NCBI RefSeq assembly: GCF_002943565.1
Contig: NZ_PJCH01000005.1
Location: 1,116,001 to 1,180,000 of the forward strand
Direction of reading: 5' to 3'
DNA from: Hyphococcus luteus
GTDB taxonomy: Bacteria > Pseudomonadota > Alphaproteobacteria > Caulobacterales > Parvularculaceae
Length of the DNA stretch: 64,000 nt
The position numbers and the translations under genes are program-made. The notes under the pieces are model-generated. The model was not told the origin of the DNA. It saw nothing but the letters and a program-made list of their open reading frames with translations, and searched no databases. This document shows positions 7,871 through 17,510 of the stretch, one piece after another; position 1 is the first letter of the stretch, and each line of letters begins with the position of its first letter.

Positions 7871-9046
7871 TTTGCCCTGCTGCTCCGAGGTCCAGTAGGA
7901 GACGCACGGGATCTTGGTCTTGTCGCAGCGATGGGCGTATTTCCTGGCGATTTCCGTGACTTCCTCGAGAAGGCCGTCCTCAAGCGTGATCGGATCGAGA
8001 CCTAACCCCAAGAGCCGCTGGTTTTCGACATGAAGGTCGTTCTCGGCGTCTTCCTTGCGTGGATTGTTCACATATTCGATTTGCGCGCCGGTCTTTTTCT
8101 CGATCAGCTGGGCGAGCTCGCGCACCCGGTGGGTCTCGGTCATCTGGTTCAGGATCCGCACCCGTTCGCCATGCTGCGGCGGGTTCTCGATGGCGAGTTC
8201 GATGCACTTCACCGTGTCCTGAATATGGATGAAGGCGCGCGTCTGCCCGCCCGTGCCGTGCACCGTCATGGGAAAGCCGACAGCCGCCTGCATGAGGAAG
8301 CGGTTGAGGACCGTGCCGTAATCGCCGTCATAATCGAAACGGTTGATCAGGCGCTCGTCCTTTTTCGTTTCTTCCGTCTGCGTGCCCCAGACAATGCCCT
8401 GATGCAGATCGGTGACTTTGAGCCCGTCATTCTTGTTGTAGAAAGCGAACAGGAGCTGATCCTGGGTCTTGGTCATGTGATAAATCGAGCCCGGATTGGC
8501 CGGATAGAGAATCTCCTGGCGGATCTCCTTGCCTTCGTCGGTTTCGATCTTGATCGGCAGATAGCCTTCCGGGATTTTCATGCCCGCCGTGCCGTAGCCG
8601 TAAACGCCCATGGTGCCGAGATGGACGAGGTGCGCGTCGACACCCGACTCGACGATCGCGGCGAGGATGTTGTTGGTGGCGTTCAGGTTGTTATCCACCG
8701 TGTAGCGCTTGTGATAGGACGACTTCATCGAATAGGGCGCGGCGCGCTGTTCCGCGAAATGGACGATGGCGTCCGGTTCGAAATCCTTGATCAGGTTCAA
8801 CAGCCGCGAATAGTTCCGCGCCACGTCGATATGCTCGAACATAATGCGCCGGCCGGAGACCTCCTCCCACGCGGCGAGCCGCGTCGAGACCGGTTTGATC
8901 GGGGTCAAGGACTCCACTTCGAGCTCGATGTCGATCTTGCGGCGCGAGAGATTGTCCACAATCACCACATCATGGCCGATATTCGACAGATGCAGCGCCG
9001 TCGGCCAGCCGCAGAAACCATCTCCCCCAATCACCAGGATCTTCAT
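7859..9046 (-). CDS. sqdB: UDP-sulfoquinovose synthase
   Basis: 395 aa from the ATG at 9046, which has GGGAAG 7 nt upstream (a TTG at 9058 is also in frame). It is an extended short-chain dehydrogenase. The Rossmann motif GGDGFCGWPTALHLS is diagnostic of the SQD1/SqdB family. The catalytic Thr-Tyr-Lys set is seen in LGTMGVYGYG and YHMTKTQDQ. The enzyme makes UDP-sulfoquinovose from UDP-glucose and sulfite, the head-group donor for the sulfolipid SQDG. No sulfolipid synthase is in the window. The sulfite-producing APS reductase gene lies divergently next to it. Confidence 0.93.
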   Translation of the reverse strand: MKILVIGGDGFCGWPTALHLSNIGHDVVIVDNLSRRKIDIELEVESLTPIKPVSTRLAAWEEVSGRRIMFEHIDVARNYSRLLNLIKDFEPDAIVHFAEQRAAPYSMKSSYHKRYTVDNNLNATNNILAAIVESGVDAHLVHLGTMGVYGYGTAGMKIPEGYLPIKIETDEGKEIRQEILYPANPGSIYHMTKTQDQLLFAFYNKNDGLKVTDLHQGIVWGTQTEETKKDERLINRFDYDGDYGTVLNRFLMQAAVGFPMTVHGTGGQTRAFIHIQDTVKCIELAIENPPQHGERVRILNQMTETHRVRELAQLIEKKTGAQIEYVNNPRKEDAENDLHVENQRLLGLGLDPITLEDGLLEEVTEIARKYAHRCDKTKIPCVSYWTSEQQGKAGA

Positions 9047-9262
9047 ATCGCTTCCCAATTCCAGATATCCCGCACCGCTTCGCGCCCCGGCTTGCAGCGC
9101 TTAATCGAGCCGTCTTAGAGCCCCGGGGGCGTTTTGCGCAACCCCTGCGCGTGCCATTTCGCGCCGGTTTTGGGCCGGGCGGCGATTGACGCCGCGCGCC
9201 GCGCGCCGCTAGCCTTTTGCGGCGCAGCGAATGGTTTGCGCCCGGATGACAGGAAGCCTTGC

Positions 9263-9958
9263 TTGACGGCGATTGAAGACAAAGCGGAGAGCCTCAACAG
9301 CCTTTATCGGGGCTGGGGCGCGGCGGCGATCATCGCCCATGCGGCCGGGGAGGCGTTTCCGGGCCGGATCGCCTTCGTTTCCTCTTTCGGGGCCGAATCG
9401 GCCGTGCTTTTGCACCTGATGGCGTCGGCCGATCCGTCGATTCCGGTGCTGTTCCTCGACACCAACAAGCTCTTCGGCGAGACGGTGCGGTACCGCTCGC
9501 GCCTGCAGCATCATCTGGGGCTCGAGGACGTGCGGGTGATCGGCCCCAGAAAGCGCGACCTTGAACGCGACGACCCGCAAGGGGTCCTGTCCATGAAGGA
9601 TCCCGACGAATGCTGCCGCTTGAGAAAGGCCGAGCCGCTGACGCGCGCCCTGAAAGGCTTTGACTGCTGGGCCACGGGGCGAAAGCGCCACCAGACCGAG
9701 TTTCGCAAGGAAATGGAGACCGTCGAGCATGACGGGTCGTCCTTTAAGCTGAACCCGCTGGCGAACTGGACTCGCGCCGACATCGCCGATTACTTCTCCG
9801 CGCACAAACTGCCCGAGCATCCGCTCGTCAAACAGGGCTATCATTCCATCGGCTGCATGCCCTGCACGTCGAAAGTCGTCGACGAAAACGACGCCCGCTC
9901 CGGGCGCTGGGCCGGCCAGGCGAAAACCGAATGCGGGATTCATTCAAAGAAAAAGTAG
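9263..9958 (+). CDS. cysH: Assimilatory adenylyl-sulfate (APS) reductase
   Basis: 231 aa from a TTG at 9263 with AGGAAG 6 nt upstream; the longer frame from 9134 adds 43 residues unlike the family. It is a PAPS/APS reductase with PP-loop fold: SSFGAESAVLLHL nucleotide motif, LDTNKLFGET, then the paired cysteines of DECCRLRK and GCMPCTS. The CC...CxxC set ligates a [4Fe-4S] cluster, which marks the APS-specific bacterial type. The C-terminal ECGIH holds the catalytic cysteine. It reduces APS to sulfite, which the neighbouring UDP-sulfoquinovose synthase could use. Confidence 0.92.
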   Translation: MTAIEDKAESLNSLYRGWGAAAIIAHAAGEAFPGRIAFVSSFGAESAVLLHLMASADPSIPVLFLDTNKLFGETVRYRSRLQHHLGLEDVRVIGPRKRDLERDDPQGVLSMKDPDECCRLRKAEPLTRALKGFDCWATGRKRHQTEFRKEMETVEHDGSSFKLNPLANWTRADIADYFSAHKLPEHPLVKQGYHSIGCMPCTSKVVDENDARSGRWAGQAKTECGIHSKKK

Positions 9959-9980
9959 GGCGGTGCAATATCGCCTTTGA

Positions 9981-10074
9981 TCCTTCGAGACGCAAAAATC
10001 TCTTCATCCTGAGGGGCTCCGCGAAGCGGAGGCGTCTCGAAGGACGAAGAGATTTTTGCTCCTCAGGATGAAGG
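9981..10074. repeat. Complex interspersed inverted repeat
   Basis: Three nested pairings: TCCTTCGAGACGC (9981-9993) with GCGTCTCGAAGGA (10032-10044); AAAAATCTCTTC (9994-10005) with GAAGAGATTTTT (10046-10057); ATCCTGAGG with CCTCAGGAT (10061-10069). A central CTCCGCGAAGCGGAG hairpin lies between. This resembles the multicopy intergenic palindromes of many alphaproteobacteria and lies between two convergent genes. Confidence 0.7.
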
Positions 10075-10119
10075 CTAAGCGAGCGTTGCGTTCAGAAAGC
10101 GCCGGCAGGGAGAAAAGAT

Positions 10120-10986
10120 CTACTCGCCGGCGAGGCGCAGGAGATACTGCCCGTACTGATTTTTCTTCAAAGGCTCGGCGAGGGTTTTTAACTGATCGCG
10201 GTCGATGAAGCCGGCGCGATAGGCAATTTCTTCAGGACAGGCCACTTTAAGCCCCTGCCTGGTTTCGATGGTCTGGACGAAATGCGACGCTTCGAGCAGC
10301 GATTCATGGGTGCCGGTGTCGAGCCAGGCGAAGCCGCGGCCGAGCATCTCGGCGCTGAGCTGGCCGTCTTTCATATACATCTCGTTGAGCGTGGTGATTT
10401 CAAGCTCGCCGCGGGCTGAGGGCTTCACGTTTTTCGCGCGCTCCACCACGGTCTCGTCGTAGAAATAAAGTCCCGTCGCGGCGAAATTCGATTTTGGCTT
10501 CGCCGGTTTTTCCTCGATGGAGACAACCTCGCCGCTATCGTTGAATTCGACGACGCCGTAGCGTTCGGGGTCGGTCACCTGATAGGCGAAAATGACGGCG
10601 CCTTTATCGAGCGCCGCGGCCTTGCGCAGATGATCGGTGAGGCCGTGGCCGTAAAAGATGTTGTCGCCGAGAACGAGCGCGCATTTGTCGCCTGCGATGA
10701 AGTCTTCGCCGATGATGAAGGCTTGCGCGAGTCCGTCCGGCGAGGGCTGGACTTCATAGCTGATCTTCACGCCCCATTCCGAGCCGTCGCCGAGCAGGCG
10801 CTCGAACGAGGCGCGGTCTTCCGGCGTCGTGATGATGAGAATGTCCCGGATCCCCGCCAGCATCAGGACGCTTAAAGGGTAATAGATCATCGGCTTGTCG
10901 TAGATCGGCGTCAGCTGTTTCGAAACGCCGCGCGTCACCGGATAAAGCCGCGTCCCCGATCCGCCGGCGAGAATGATCCCCTTCAT
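10120..10986 (-). CDS. rmlA: Glucose-1-phosphate thymidylyltransferase
   Basis: 288 aa from the ATG at 10986; the longer open frame runs into rmlD. The nucleotidyltransferase signature [11 protein letters not shown] is at the start, with [27 protein letters not shown] and [11 protein letters not shown] all matching RmlA. It makes dTDP-glucose from dTTP and glucose-1-phosphate, the first step to dTDP-rhamnose. It is the last gene of the rmlB-rmlD-rmlA operon and overlaps rmlD by 4 nt (ATGA), so translation is probably coupled. Confidence 0.95.
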   Translation of the reverse strand: MKGIILAGGSGTRLYPVTRGVSKQLTPIYDKPMIYYPLSVLMLAGIRDILIITTPEDRASFERLLGDGSEWGVKISYEVQPSPDGLAQAFIIGEDFIAGDKCALVLGDNIFYGHGLTDHLRKAAALDKGAVIFAYQVTDPERYGVVEFNDSGEVVSIEEKPAKPKSNFAATGLYFYDETVVERAKNVKPSARGELEITTLNEMYMKDGQLSAEMLGRGFAWLDTGTHESLLEASHFVQTIETRQGLKVACPEEIAYRAGFIDRDQLKTLAEPLKKNQYGQYLLRLAGE

Positions 10987-11849
10987 GACGTCTGTCCTTC
11001 TGTATTCAACGCATCGATGACGCGGCGCAGGCTTTCGCGCCAGTCCGGCTGGCCGATCCCGAATTCGCGTTCGATCTTCGCGCAATCGAGCACGGTGTAG
11101 CGCGGCCGCGCCGCCGGCGTCGGATAATCCTCGGTTTTGATGTGCGAAACCTTTACGGCGCGCCCGGCGATGTCGAAAATTTTCTCGGCGAAGTCCGCCC
11201 AGCTGACCGCCGGGGCGCCCTGGAAATGATAGATCCCGGCGCCGGGCGCGCCGCGGTGTTTTTTGCCGGCGATTGCGAGAAGCGCCTTGGCGATGTCGCC
11301 CGCCTCGGTCGGCCCGCCGATCTGGTCGGCGACGATGGATAATGCGTCGCGGCTTTCGGAAAGGCGCAGCATGGTTTTGACGAAATTGCCGCCATATTCG
11401 GAAAACACCCAGGAGGTTCTGAGAATCACCGCCTGGCCGTGCGCGGCGCCGACGGCGATTTCGCCTTCGCGTTTCGTCGCGCCGTAAATGTTGAGCGGCG
11501 CGGTCTCTTCGTCTTCGGCGATGCGGTCTTCGGCTTTTCCGTCGAAGACGTAGTCGGTCGAGAGGTGAATAAACGGAACGCCGGCCGCCTGCGCGGCTTC
11601 GGCCATTTCCGCCGGCGCGCCGGCGTTAAGGCGCCGGGCGGCGGCTTCCTCTTCTTCGGCCTTGTCGACGGCGGTGTAGGCGGCGGCGTTGATGACGAGA
11701 TCGGGCTTGTGCGCGGCGATGGCCTCGCGCGCCGCGCCGGGGTGCATCAGGTCCGCCTTGTCGCGGCCGAGCGCCGTCACCGTCTCTCCGCCGGCGGCCT
11801 GCAAGGCTCGGGCGACTTGACCGTTCTTGCCGAAAACCAGCATGCGCAT
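10983..11849 (-). CDS. rmlD: dTDP-4-dehydrorhamnose reductase
   Basis: A 288-aa short-chain dehydrogenase of the RmlD family. The N-terminal NADPH motif is [10 protein letters not shown], a variant of GxxGxxG. The catalytic region reads [10 protein letters not shown] and [11 protein letters not shown] (YxxxK). It reduces dTDP-4-dehydro-L-rhamnose to dTDP-L-rhamnose. It lies in the operon between rmlB (46-nt gap) and rmlA (4-nt overlap). Confidence 0.94.
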   Translation of the reverse strand: MRMLVFGKNGQVARALQAAGGETVTALGRDKADLMHPGAAREAIAAHKPDLVINAAAYTAVDKAEEEEAAARRLNAGAPAEMAEAAQAAGVPFIHLSTDYVFDGKAEDRIAEDEETAPLNIYGATKREGEIAVGAAHGQAVILRTSWVFSEYGGNFVKTMLRLSESRDALSIVADQIGGPTEAGDIAKALLAIAGKKHRGAPGAGIYHFQGAPAVSWADFAEKIFDIAGRAVKVSHIKTEDYPTPAARPRYTVLDCAKIEREFGIGQPDWRESLRRVIDALNTEGQTS

Positions 11850-11895
11850 GATGCGTCTTCGCTTTCTGTGTCGTCTTCTTTGCGGGGCGTATCGC

Positions 11896-12948
11896 TCAGG
11901 CCGATTTCAGGCCCTGGCGTTTTGAGGTGTCGAAGCCGCCCTGGCGGATCTTTTCCCACCAGTCGCGATTGTCGAGATACCATTTCACCGTGTCGCGCAT
12001 GCCTTCTTCGATGGAATGCGCCGGGGTCCAGCCGAGCTCCCGGCCGATCTTGTCGCAATTGATGGCGTAGCGCTTGTCATGGCCCGGCCGGTCGGCGACG
12101 AATTTGATGAGGCTGTCATGGGGCGCGTGCGCTGAGTCTTTCAGTTCTTCGTCGAGCACCTTGCAGATCGTCTTGACGAGGTCGAGATTGGTCCGCTCCG
12201 CGCGCCCGCCGACATTGTAGGTCTCGCCGGGCTTGCCTGCGCGCGCCACGAGCAAGAGCGCCTGCGCGTGATCCTCCACATGCAGCCAGTCGCGGATCTG
12301 GTCGCCCTTGCCGTAGATCGGGATGTCTTTTCCTTCGAGGGCGTTGATGATGACCACGGGGATGAGTTTTTCGGGAAACTGGTACGGCCCGTAATTGTTC
12401 GAGCAATTGGTGACGACGACCGGCAGGTTGAAGGTCTCGCGCCAGGCGCGCGCCAGCATGTCCGATGAGGCTTTGGCGGCGGAGTAGGGGGAGTTCGGCT
12501 GATAGGGCGAGGTTTCTGTGAACTCGCCGGTAGGTCCCAGCGATCCGTAAACTTCGTCGGTGGAAATGTGATGGAAGCGAAAGGTTTCCGGCGCGTCGCC
12601 GCTTTCCACATAGCCGCGAGCCGCCTCGAGCAGCGCATAGGTTCCGACGATATTGGTCTGGATGAAAGCGCCGGGCCCGTCGATGGAGCGGTCCACATGG
12701 GTCTCGGCGGCGAGGTTCATGACCGCATCCGGTTTGAACTCGGCGATGAGTCGCGCCATCGCCGGAAAGTCGCAGATGTCTTCCTGGGCGAAGCGGTAGC
12801 GCGGATCGTCGGCGACCATGGCGACATTGTCCGGATTGGCGGCGTAGGTGAGCTTGTCGACGTTCAACACCTCATCGCCGTCGGCGATCGCCTGGCGCAC
12901 CACGGCCGAGCCGATAAAGCCGGCGCCGCCGGTAACCATAAGCCTCAT
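11896..12948 (-). CDS. rmlB: dTDP-glucose 4,6-dehydratase
   Basis: 350 aa from the ATG at 12948. An extended SDR with N-terminal [34 protein letters not shown] and the catalytic YSAAKASSD (YxxxK). [18 protein letters not shown] is diagnostic of RmlB. It converts dTDP-glucose to dTDP-4-keto-6-deoxyglucose. It is the first gene of a three-gene operon that lacks the epimerase rmlC, divergent from recQ. Confidence 0.95.
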   Translation of the reverse strand: MRLMVTGGAGFIGSAVVRQAIADGDEVLNVDKLTYAANPDNVAMVADDPRYRFAQEDICDFPAMARLIAEFKPDAVMNLAAETHVDRSIDGPGAFIQTNIVGTYALLEAARGYVESGDAPETFRFHHISTDEVYGSLGPTGEFTETSPYQPNSPYSAAKASSDMLARAWRETFNLPVVVTNCSNNYGPYQFPEKLIPVVIINALEGKDIPIYGKGDQIRDWLHVEDHAQALLLVARAGKPGETYNVGGRAERTNLDLVKTICKVLDEELKDSAHAPHDSLIKFVADRPGHDKRYAINCDKIGRELGWTPAHSIEEGMRDTVKWYLDNRDWWEKIRQGGFDTSKRQGLKSA

Positions 12949-13211
12949 GGCTTTGTCTCCCTCTTGCGTCTGTCTCGCGCGGATTTCCCCCGCGGCGCAG
13001 CAAGAAACGCGCCGCCGCGCCTCCCGCATCACGTGTCTAACACGGCGCAGCGGCGTTTAAAGCGGAGATGACCGGAAAATAAGGTTAAAGATTGACGCGG
13101 CGGCTGAAAGCCGGACGCGCGTCCTTGCTTTCCATCGCCCTGTGCGACAGGTTTCGCCCCGTCCCATCCTGTTCCGTCCCGTTCAGTCTCTTCCCGTTGC
13201 ATAGGCGCGAC

Positions 13212-15044
13212 ATGCCCGCCGATCCGCTGCACTTCCTTAACGCCGTCTATGGCTATGACTCTTTCCGGGGGCGTCAGGCGGAGATTATTGCGCATGTCGT
13301 AGCCGGCGCGCACGCCTTCGTAGTCATGCCCACGGGCGGGGGAAAGTCGCTGTGCTATCAAATTCCCGCCTTGTGCCGGAACGGCGCGGGGCTCGTCGTT
13401 TCGCCCCTGATCGCGCTGATGGACGACCAGGTGACGGCGCTCGCCCAGGCGGGCGTCAGGGCCGCCGCGCTCAATTCACGGCTCGCCGGCGCGGAGCGCG
13501 AGCAGGTCTGGCGGGATCTCGAGAGCGGCGCGCTCGATCTTCTCTATATGGCGCCGGAGACGCTGCTGAGGCCCGGAACCCTTAACCGGCTGAAAGGCGC
13601 GCCCCTTTCCCTCATCGCCATCGACGAGGCGCATTGTCTCTCCCAATGGGGGCATGATTTTCGTCCCGAATATCGCGCGCTCGACTGTCTCGTCGATCTC
13701 TTCCCCGAGACGCCGCGGATTGCGCTCACCGCCACGGCCGACGCGCCGACGCGCGCCGAAATCGTCTCGCACCTGAAGATCGGGGAGGAAAACAGCTTCG
13801 TCGCCGGCTTCGACCGGCCGAATATCCGCTACAGCGTCGCCGAAAAGCGCGACACGACCCGGCAGATGCTGCAGTTTCTGAACGCCCGCAAAGGCGAAAG
13901 CGGCATCGTCTATTGCCTCAGCAAACGCAAGACCGAAGAGGTCGCCGAGACCCTCAACGCCCATGGCTTCACGGCGCTCGCTTATCACGCCGGCATGGAG
14001 ATGAAGACCCGCGAGGCGAACCAGCGGCGTTTCCAGCTTGAGCCCGGCGTCGTCATGGTCGCCACCATCGCCTTCGGCATGGGGATCGACAAGCCGGATG
14101 TGCGGTTCGTGGTGCATGCGGACCTGCCGTCGAGCATTGAAGCTTATTATCAGGAGACCGGACGGGCCGGGCGCGACGGGCTGCCCGCCGAGGCGCTGAT
14201 GTTCTACGGCGCGCGGGACATTTCGCTGCGGCGCATGTTTATCGACGAGTCGGATGCGCCCGACGCCCGCAAGCGCATGGAGCACGCCAAGCTCGAAGCG
14301 CTTTTAGGCTTCGCCGAAACCTGCGGGTGCCGCCGGCGCGTGCTGCTCGATTATTTCGGCGACGACAGCGGTCCTTGCGGCAATTGCGATATCTGCCTCG
14401 ATCCGCCCGAGACCTTCGACGGCGCTCTGGCGGCGCAAAAGCTTTTGTCGTGCATCTATCGCACGGGCGAGCGGTTCGGCCAGGCGCATGTGATTTCCGT
14501 GCTGCTGGGCGAGGCGGACGAGCGCATCGAACGCCTCGGCCATGACAGCGTCTCCACTTTCGGCATCGGCAAGGAGCATGGTCGCGCGAGCTGGCGCTCG
14601 ATCATGCGCCAGCTCATCGCGCAAGGGCTCGTCACGGCGGATGTCGCCGGCCATGGCGGTCTTTCTATCGCGCCCAAGGGGCGGGACTTTCTGCGCGACA
14701 AGCCGCCGCTTAATCTCCGTGTACTGAAAAAACCGAAACGGGGGAAAGGCGCGAAACAGGGCAAACAGGGCGAGGCCGCCGCCGATCTGGCGCCCGCCGA
14801 CGCGGCCCTTTTCGAAGAGCTGCGCCGCAAGCGGCTTGAGCTTGCGAAAGCGCAGAACGTGCCGCCTTATGTGATCTTTCACGACAAGACGCTGCGGGAA
14901 ATGGCGCGCCTGCGTCCGCGCGCGCCGTCCGACCTCGCCGGTCTCGCCGGCGTCGGCGAGACCAAGCTCGAGCGCTACGGCGCCGCCTTCCTCGACGCGA
15001 TCAACGCGCATGACGGCGGCGATGCAGGCGTCTCTGGCCCTTAA
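13212..15044 (+). CDS. recQ: ATP-dependent DNA helicase RecQ
   Basis: 610 aa from the ATG at 13212; the open frame extends upstream to 13092 but those residues do not belong to the family. Superfamily 2 helicase motifs: MPTGGGKSLCYQIPA (Walker A), IDEAHCLSQWGHDFRP (DEAH), ALTATA, and QETGRAGRDG (motif VI). The RecQ-Ct zinc site follows (CGCRRRVLL...CGNCDIC), then an HRDC domain near 530-600 (PPYVIFHDKTLREMA). It unwinds recombination intermediates and helps restart stalled forks. Standard length. Confidence 0.95.
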   Translation: MPADPLHFLNAVYGYDSFRGRQAEIIAHVVAGAHAFVVMPTGGGKSLCYQIPALCRNGAGLVVSPLIALMDDQVTALAQAGVRAAALNSRLAGAEREQVWRDLESGALDLLYMAPETLLRPGTLNRLKGAPLSLIAIDEAHCLSQWGHDFRPEYRALDCLVDLFPETPRIALTATADAPTRAEIVSHLKIGEENSFVAGFDRPNIRYSVAEKRDTTRQMLQFLNARKGESGIVYCLSKRKTEEVAETLNAHGFTALAYHAGMEMKTREANQRRFQLEPGVVMVATIAFGMGIDKPDVRFVVHADLPSSIEAYYQETGRAGRDGLPAEALMFYGARDISLRRMFIDESDAPDARKRMEHAKLEALLGFAETCGCRRRVLLDYFGDDSGPCGNCDICLDPPETFDGALAAQKLLSCIYRTGERFGQAHVISVLLGEADERIERLGHDSVSTFGIGKEHGRASWRSIMRQLIAQGLVTADVAGHGGLSIAPKGRDFLRDKPPLNLRVLKKPKRGKGAKQGKQGEAAADLAPADAALFEELRRKRLELAKAQNVPPYVIFHDKTLREMARLRPRAPSDLAGLAGVGETKLERYGAAFLDAINAHDGGDAGVSGP

Positions 15045-15202
15045 CGGGTGAGAGGGCGAAACGAGCTGTCGCGAACGATAAGATCGGAGTGCCGCATGAT
15101 GAAATGTCGAACCCGCAGGGTTCGTAAGCGCGACTGCGCGCCGACCGGTCAGGTCGCCCCATCGGAGACGTGAGCGAAGCGAACTGTCGTGAGATATGAA
15201 AA

Positions 15203-15278
<76 letters not shown>

Positions 15279-15590
15279 CGTCCTTGGTCCTGGAGCGCTT
15301 TGGGGAGCGCTCGCGGAGGGTTCTTGCCGGGCCCTCGGCCCTTTAAGAGCGGCGGAACCTAGCCACGCCGCTGCGCCGATGCAAGACGAAAATGAAGGCT
15401 GTCTTAGAGCCTGACCAAAAATCCTTCACGCATTCCGGAAATCGGATGATCAGACGTTCCTGTCGGCGACCCGATGCGACGACGGCTCTTAATATTTAAG
15501 AATCAAGAGCCTGTGAAGCATGGGGTTCGCGGCCGGCTGACATCCGCCGATCCCGCCCCTGAAGGTGCGGCCAAGTTTTGAGCCGGGCTC
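15279..15590. other. Non-coding stretch without recognisable feature
   Basis: About 310 bp between tRNA-Ala and the FYDLN-acid gene. The only open frame is a tRNA-antisense artefact. I see no strong hairpin, promoter pair or RNA motif. The tRNA promoter must lie in the part nearest 15279-15350. Confidence 0.5.
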
Positions 15591-16025
15591 TTAGTCTTCG
15601 TCGTCGCCGCCTTTTTTGACGATGCCGGTGACGTCGTCGTCGTCATCGTCGTCGAGCAGGCCGCTATTGTCGCTCTCATCGTCGTCGTCGTCGAGATCGA
15701 CGCCGATATCGCCGATGCCCGCCAGTTCGTCGTCCTCGTCCTCCTCGTCGTCGCTATCGTCATCGAGGGCCGGCCGGCGGTTCGACTTGGGCGCGCGTTT
15801 TTCCTTCTCGGCGTTTTCGAGCGAGGTTTCCTTCTCGGTGGGCTTGGCCTCCGTCGTCTTGTCCTCTTCTTCATCTTCCTTGCGGGGCCGGCGCGGCTTC
15901 AACAGCGCTTCCGGGACGAATTCGTGGCCGCATTTGGGACAATGCGCGGGCTCTTTGTTGAGGTCGTAAAAGCGCACCCCGCATTCAGGGCAATCGCGTT
16001 TCACGCCGAGTTCAGGTTTGGTCAT
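15591..16025 (-). CDS. FYDLN-acid domain protein (TIGR02300 family)
   Basis: A 144-aa alphaproteobacterial family protein. The N-terminal zinc-ribbon-like part has CPECGVRFYDLNKEP and CPKCGHEFVPE (two CxxC pairs). The rest is extremely acidic, with runs of D and E from about residue 50 to the end. The family is defined by exactly this FYDLN motif plus an acid tail. Its function is not established. It is often found near aroA-cmk-rpsA in alphaproteobacteria, as here, where it is divergent from aroA. Confidence 0.92.
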   Translation of the reverse strand: MTKPELGVKRDCPECGVRFYDLNKEPAHCPKCGHEFVPEALLKPRRPRKEDEEEDKTTEAKPTEKETSLENAEKEKRAPKSNRRPALDDDSDDEEDEDDELAGIGDIGVDLDDDDDESDNSGLLDDDDDDDVTGIVKKGGDDED

Positions 16026-16139
16026 GGATGGTCATCCGTAGGGAAATGTCTGATGAAAGCCGCCCTGTTGCCACGGGCAGGGGCGGCTGTCAAAAGGATT
16101 GCGCCCGTTTTCCGGCGGCGCTTCAGGAGAGCCTAGAAA

Positions 16140-17510
16140 ATGACCGCACCCCAGGCGAAACCGGCCCGTCTCGCGACAGGACGCGTCGAGGCGCGCCGTT
16201 CGGGGCCCTTGAGCGGGGCGGCGTCCGCGCCGGGGGACAAGTCGATTTCCCACCGGGCGCTCATTCTGGGCGCGCTCTCAGGCGGCGAGACCCGCACCAC
16301 GGGCCTCCTCGAGGCGGACGACGTCCTGAGAACGGCCGCCGCCATGCGCGCTCTCGGCGCTGAGGCAGAGCGCGACGGCACAGGGGGCGGGCCAGGGGGC
16401 GGGAGCGTATGGCGGGTGACGGGCGCGCCCTGGCGGAGCCCCGAACGCGCGCTCTATCTCGGCAATTCCGGCACCGGCGTCCGGCTGATTATGGGCGCGG
16501 TTGCCGGCGCAGGCGTTGCGGCGACCTTTGACGGCGACGTTTCTCTGCGCGCGCGGCCCATGGGCCGGGTGCTCGAACCCTTGCGCATGATGGGGCTTGA
16601 AACGAGCGACGAAAACGGCCGCCTGCCGGTGACCATAGAGGCCAATGGCGGGCTGAAGGCTGTCGATGTGAAGCTGGCGGCCCCGTCGGCGCAGGTGAAA
16701 TCGGCGATCCTGCTCGCCGCGCTCGGGGCCGAGGGCGTCACCCGCATTCACGAGCCGGAGCTCTGCCGGGACCATACGGAGCGCATGCTGTCGGCCTTCG
16801 GGGTCGACCTGGCGACGCAGCCGGACGGCGAAGGCGGGCGCTTTATCGAGATCGCCGGCGGCCAGGCGCTTGTCTCCTGCGACATTGTCGTGCCGGGCGA
16901 TCCGTCCTCCGCGGCGTTTCCTGTGGCGGCGGCGCTGATCGTTCCCAATTCGGACGTCACGATCAAAGGCGTCCTCGTTAATCCGTTGCGCGCGGGCTTT
17001 TACGAAACCCTGCGCGAGATGGGCGCGGACATCTCTTTTGAAAACACGCGGGTCGAAAACGGCGAACCGGTCGCCGACATTCGCGCGCGCCATTCCGTCT
17101 TGCGCGGCGTCGAGGTGCCGGCCGACCGCGCGCCGTCGATGATCGACGAATATCCGATCCTCGCTGTGGTCGCGGCGCACGCCCATGGCGAGACCATGAT
17201 GACCGGCCTTGAGGAATTGAGGGTCAAGGAAAGCGACCGCATCGCCTGCGTCGAGGCGGGCCTCGCCGCCAATGGCGGCGACGCGGCGAGCGGGCCCGAC
17301 TGGCTGCGCGTGCGCGGGCAGGGCCAGCCCTTGAAAGGCGGCGCCATGGTGAAGACCCATCACGATCATCGCATCGCCATGAGCTTTCTCGTCGCCGGGC
17401 TCGCCAGCGAAAAGCCGGTGGAGATCGACGACGCCTCGATGATCGCCACCAGCTTTCCCGACTTTTTCGATCTCATGACGTCGATCGGCGCCGAGATGGG
17501 TGCGGCGTGA
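16140..17510 (+). CDS. aroA: 3-phosphoshikimate 1-carboxyvinyltransferase (EPSP synthase)
   Basis: 456 aa; penultimate part of the shikimate pathway, joining PEP and shikimate-3-phosphate. Motifs: APGDKSISHRALILGAL (substrate-binding Lys), LYLGNSGTGVRLIMG, RDHTERMLSAFG, and DEYPILAVVAA with EELRVKESDRI near the C-terminus. It heads a unit with the hydroxylase-like gene, cmk and rpsA. Its TGA overlaps the GTG start of the next gene (GTGA), suggesting translational coupling. Confidence 0.96.
   Translation: MTAPQAKPARLATGRVEARRSGPLSGAASAPGDKSISHRALILGALSGGETRTTGLLEADDVLRTAAAMRALGAEAERDGTGGGPGGGSVWRVTGAPWRSPERALYLGNSGTGVRLIMGAVAGAGVAATFDGDVSLRARPMGRVLEPLRMMGLETSDENGRLPVTIEANGGLKAVDVKLAAPSAQVKSAILLAALGAEGVTRIHEPELCRDHTERMLSAFGVDLATQPDGEGGRFIEIAGGQALVSCDIVVPGDPSSAAFPVAAALIVPNSDVTIKGVLVNPLRAGFYETLREMGADISFENTRVENGEPVADIRARHSVLRGVEVPADRAPSMIDEYPILAVVAAHAHGETMMTGLEELRVKESDRIACVEAGLAANGGDAASGPDWLRVRGQGQPLKGGAMVKTHHDHRIAMSFLVAGLASEKPVEIDDASMIATSFPDFFDLMTSIGAEMGAA

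Noticed and set aside
8030-9118. 362-aa open frame antisense to sqdB
   Set aside because: Shadow of a clearly identified gene.
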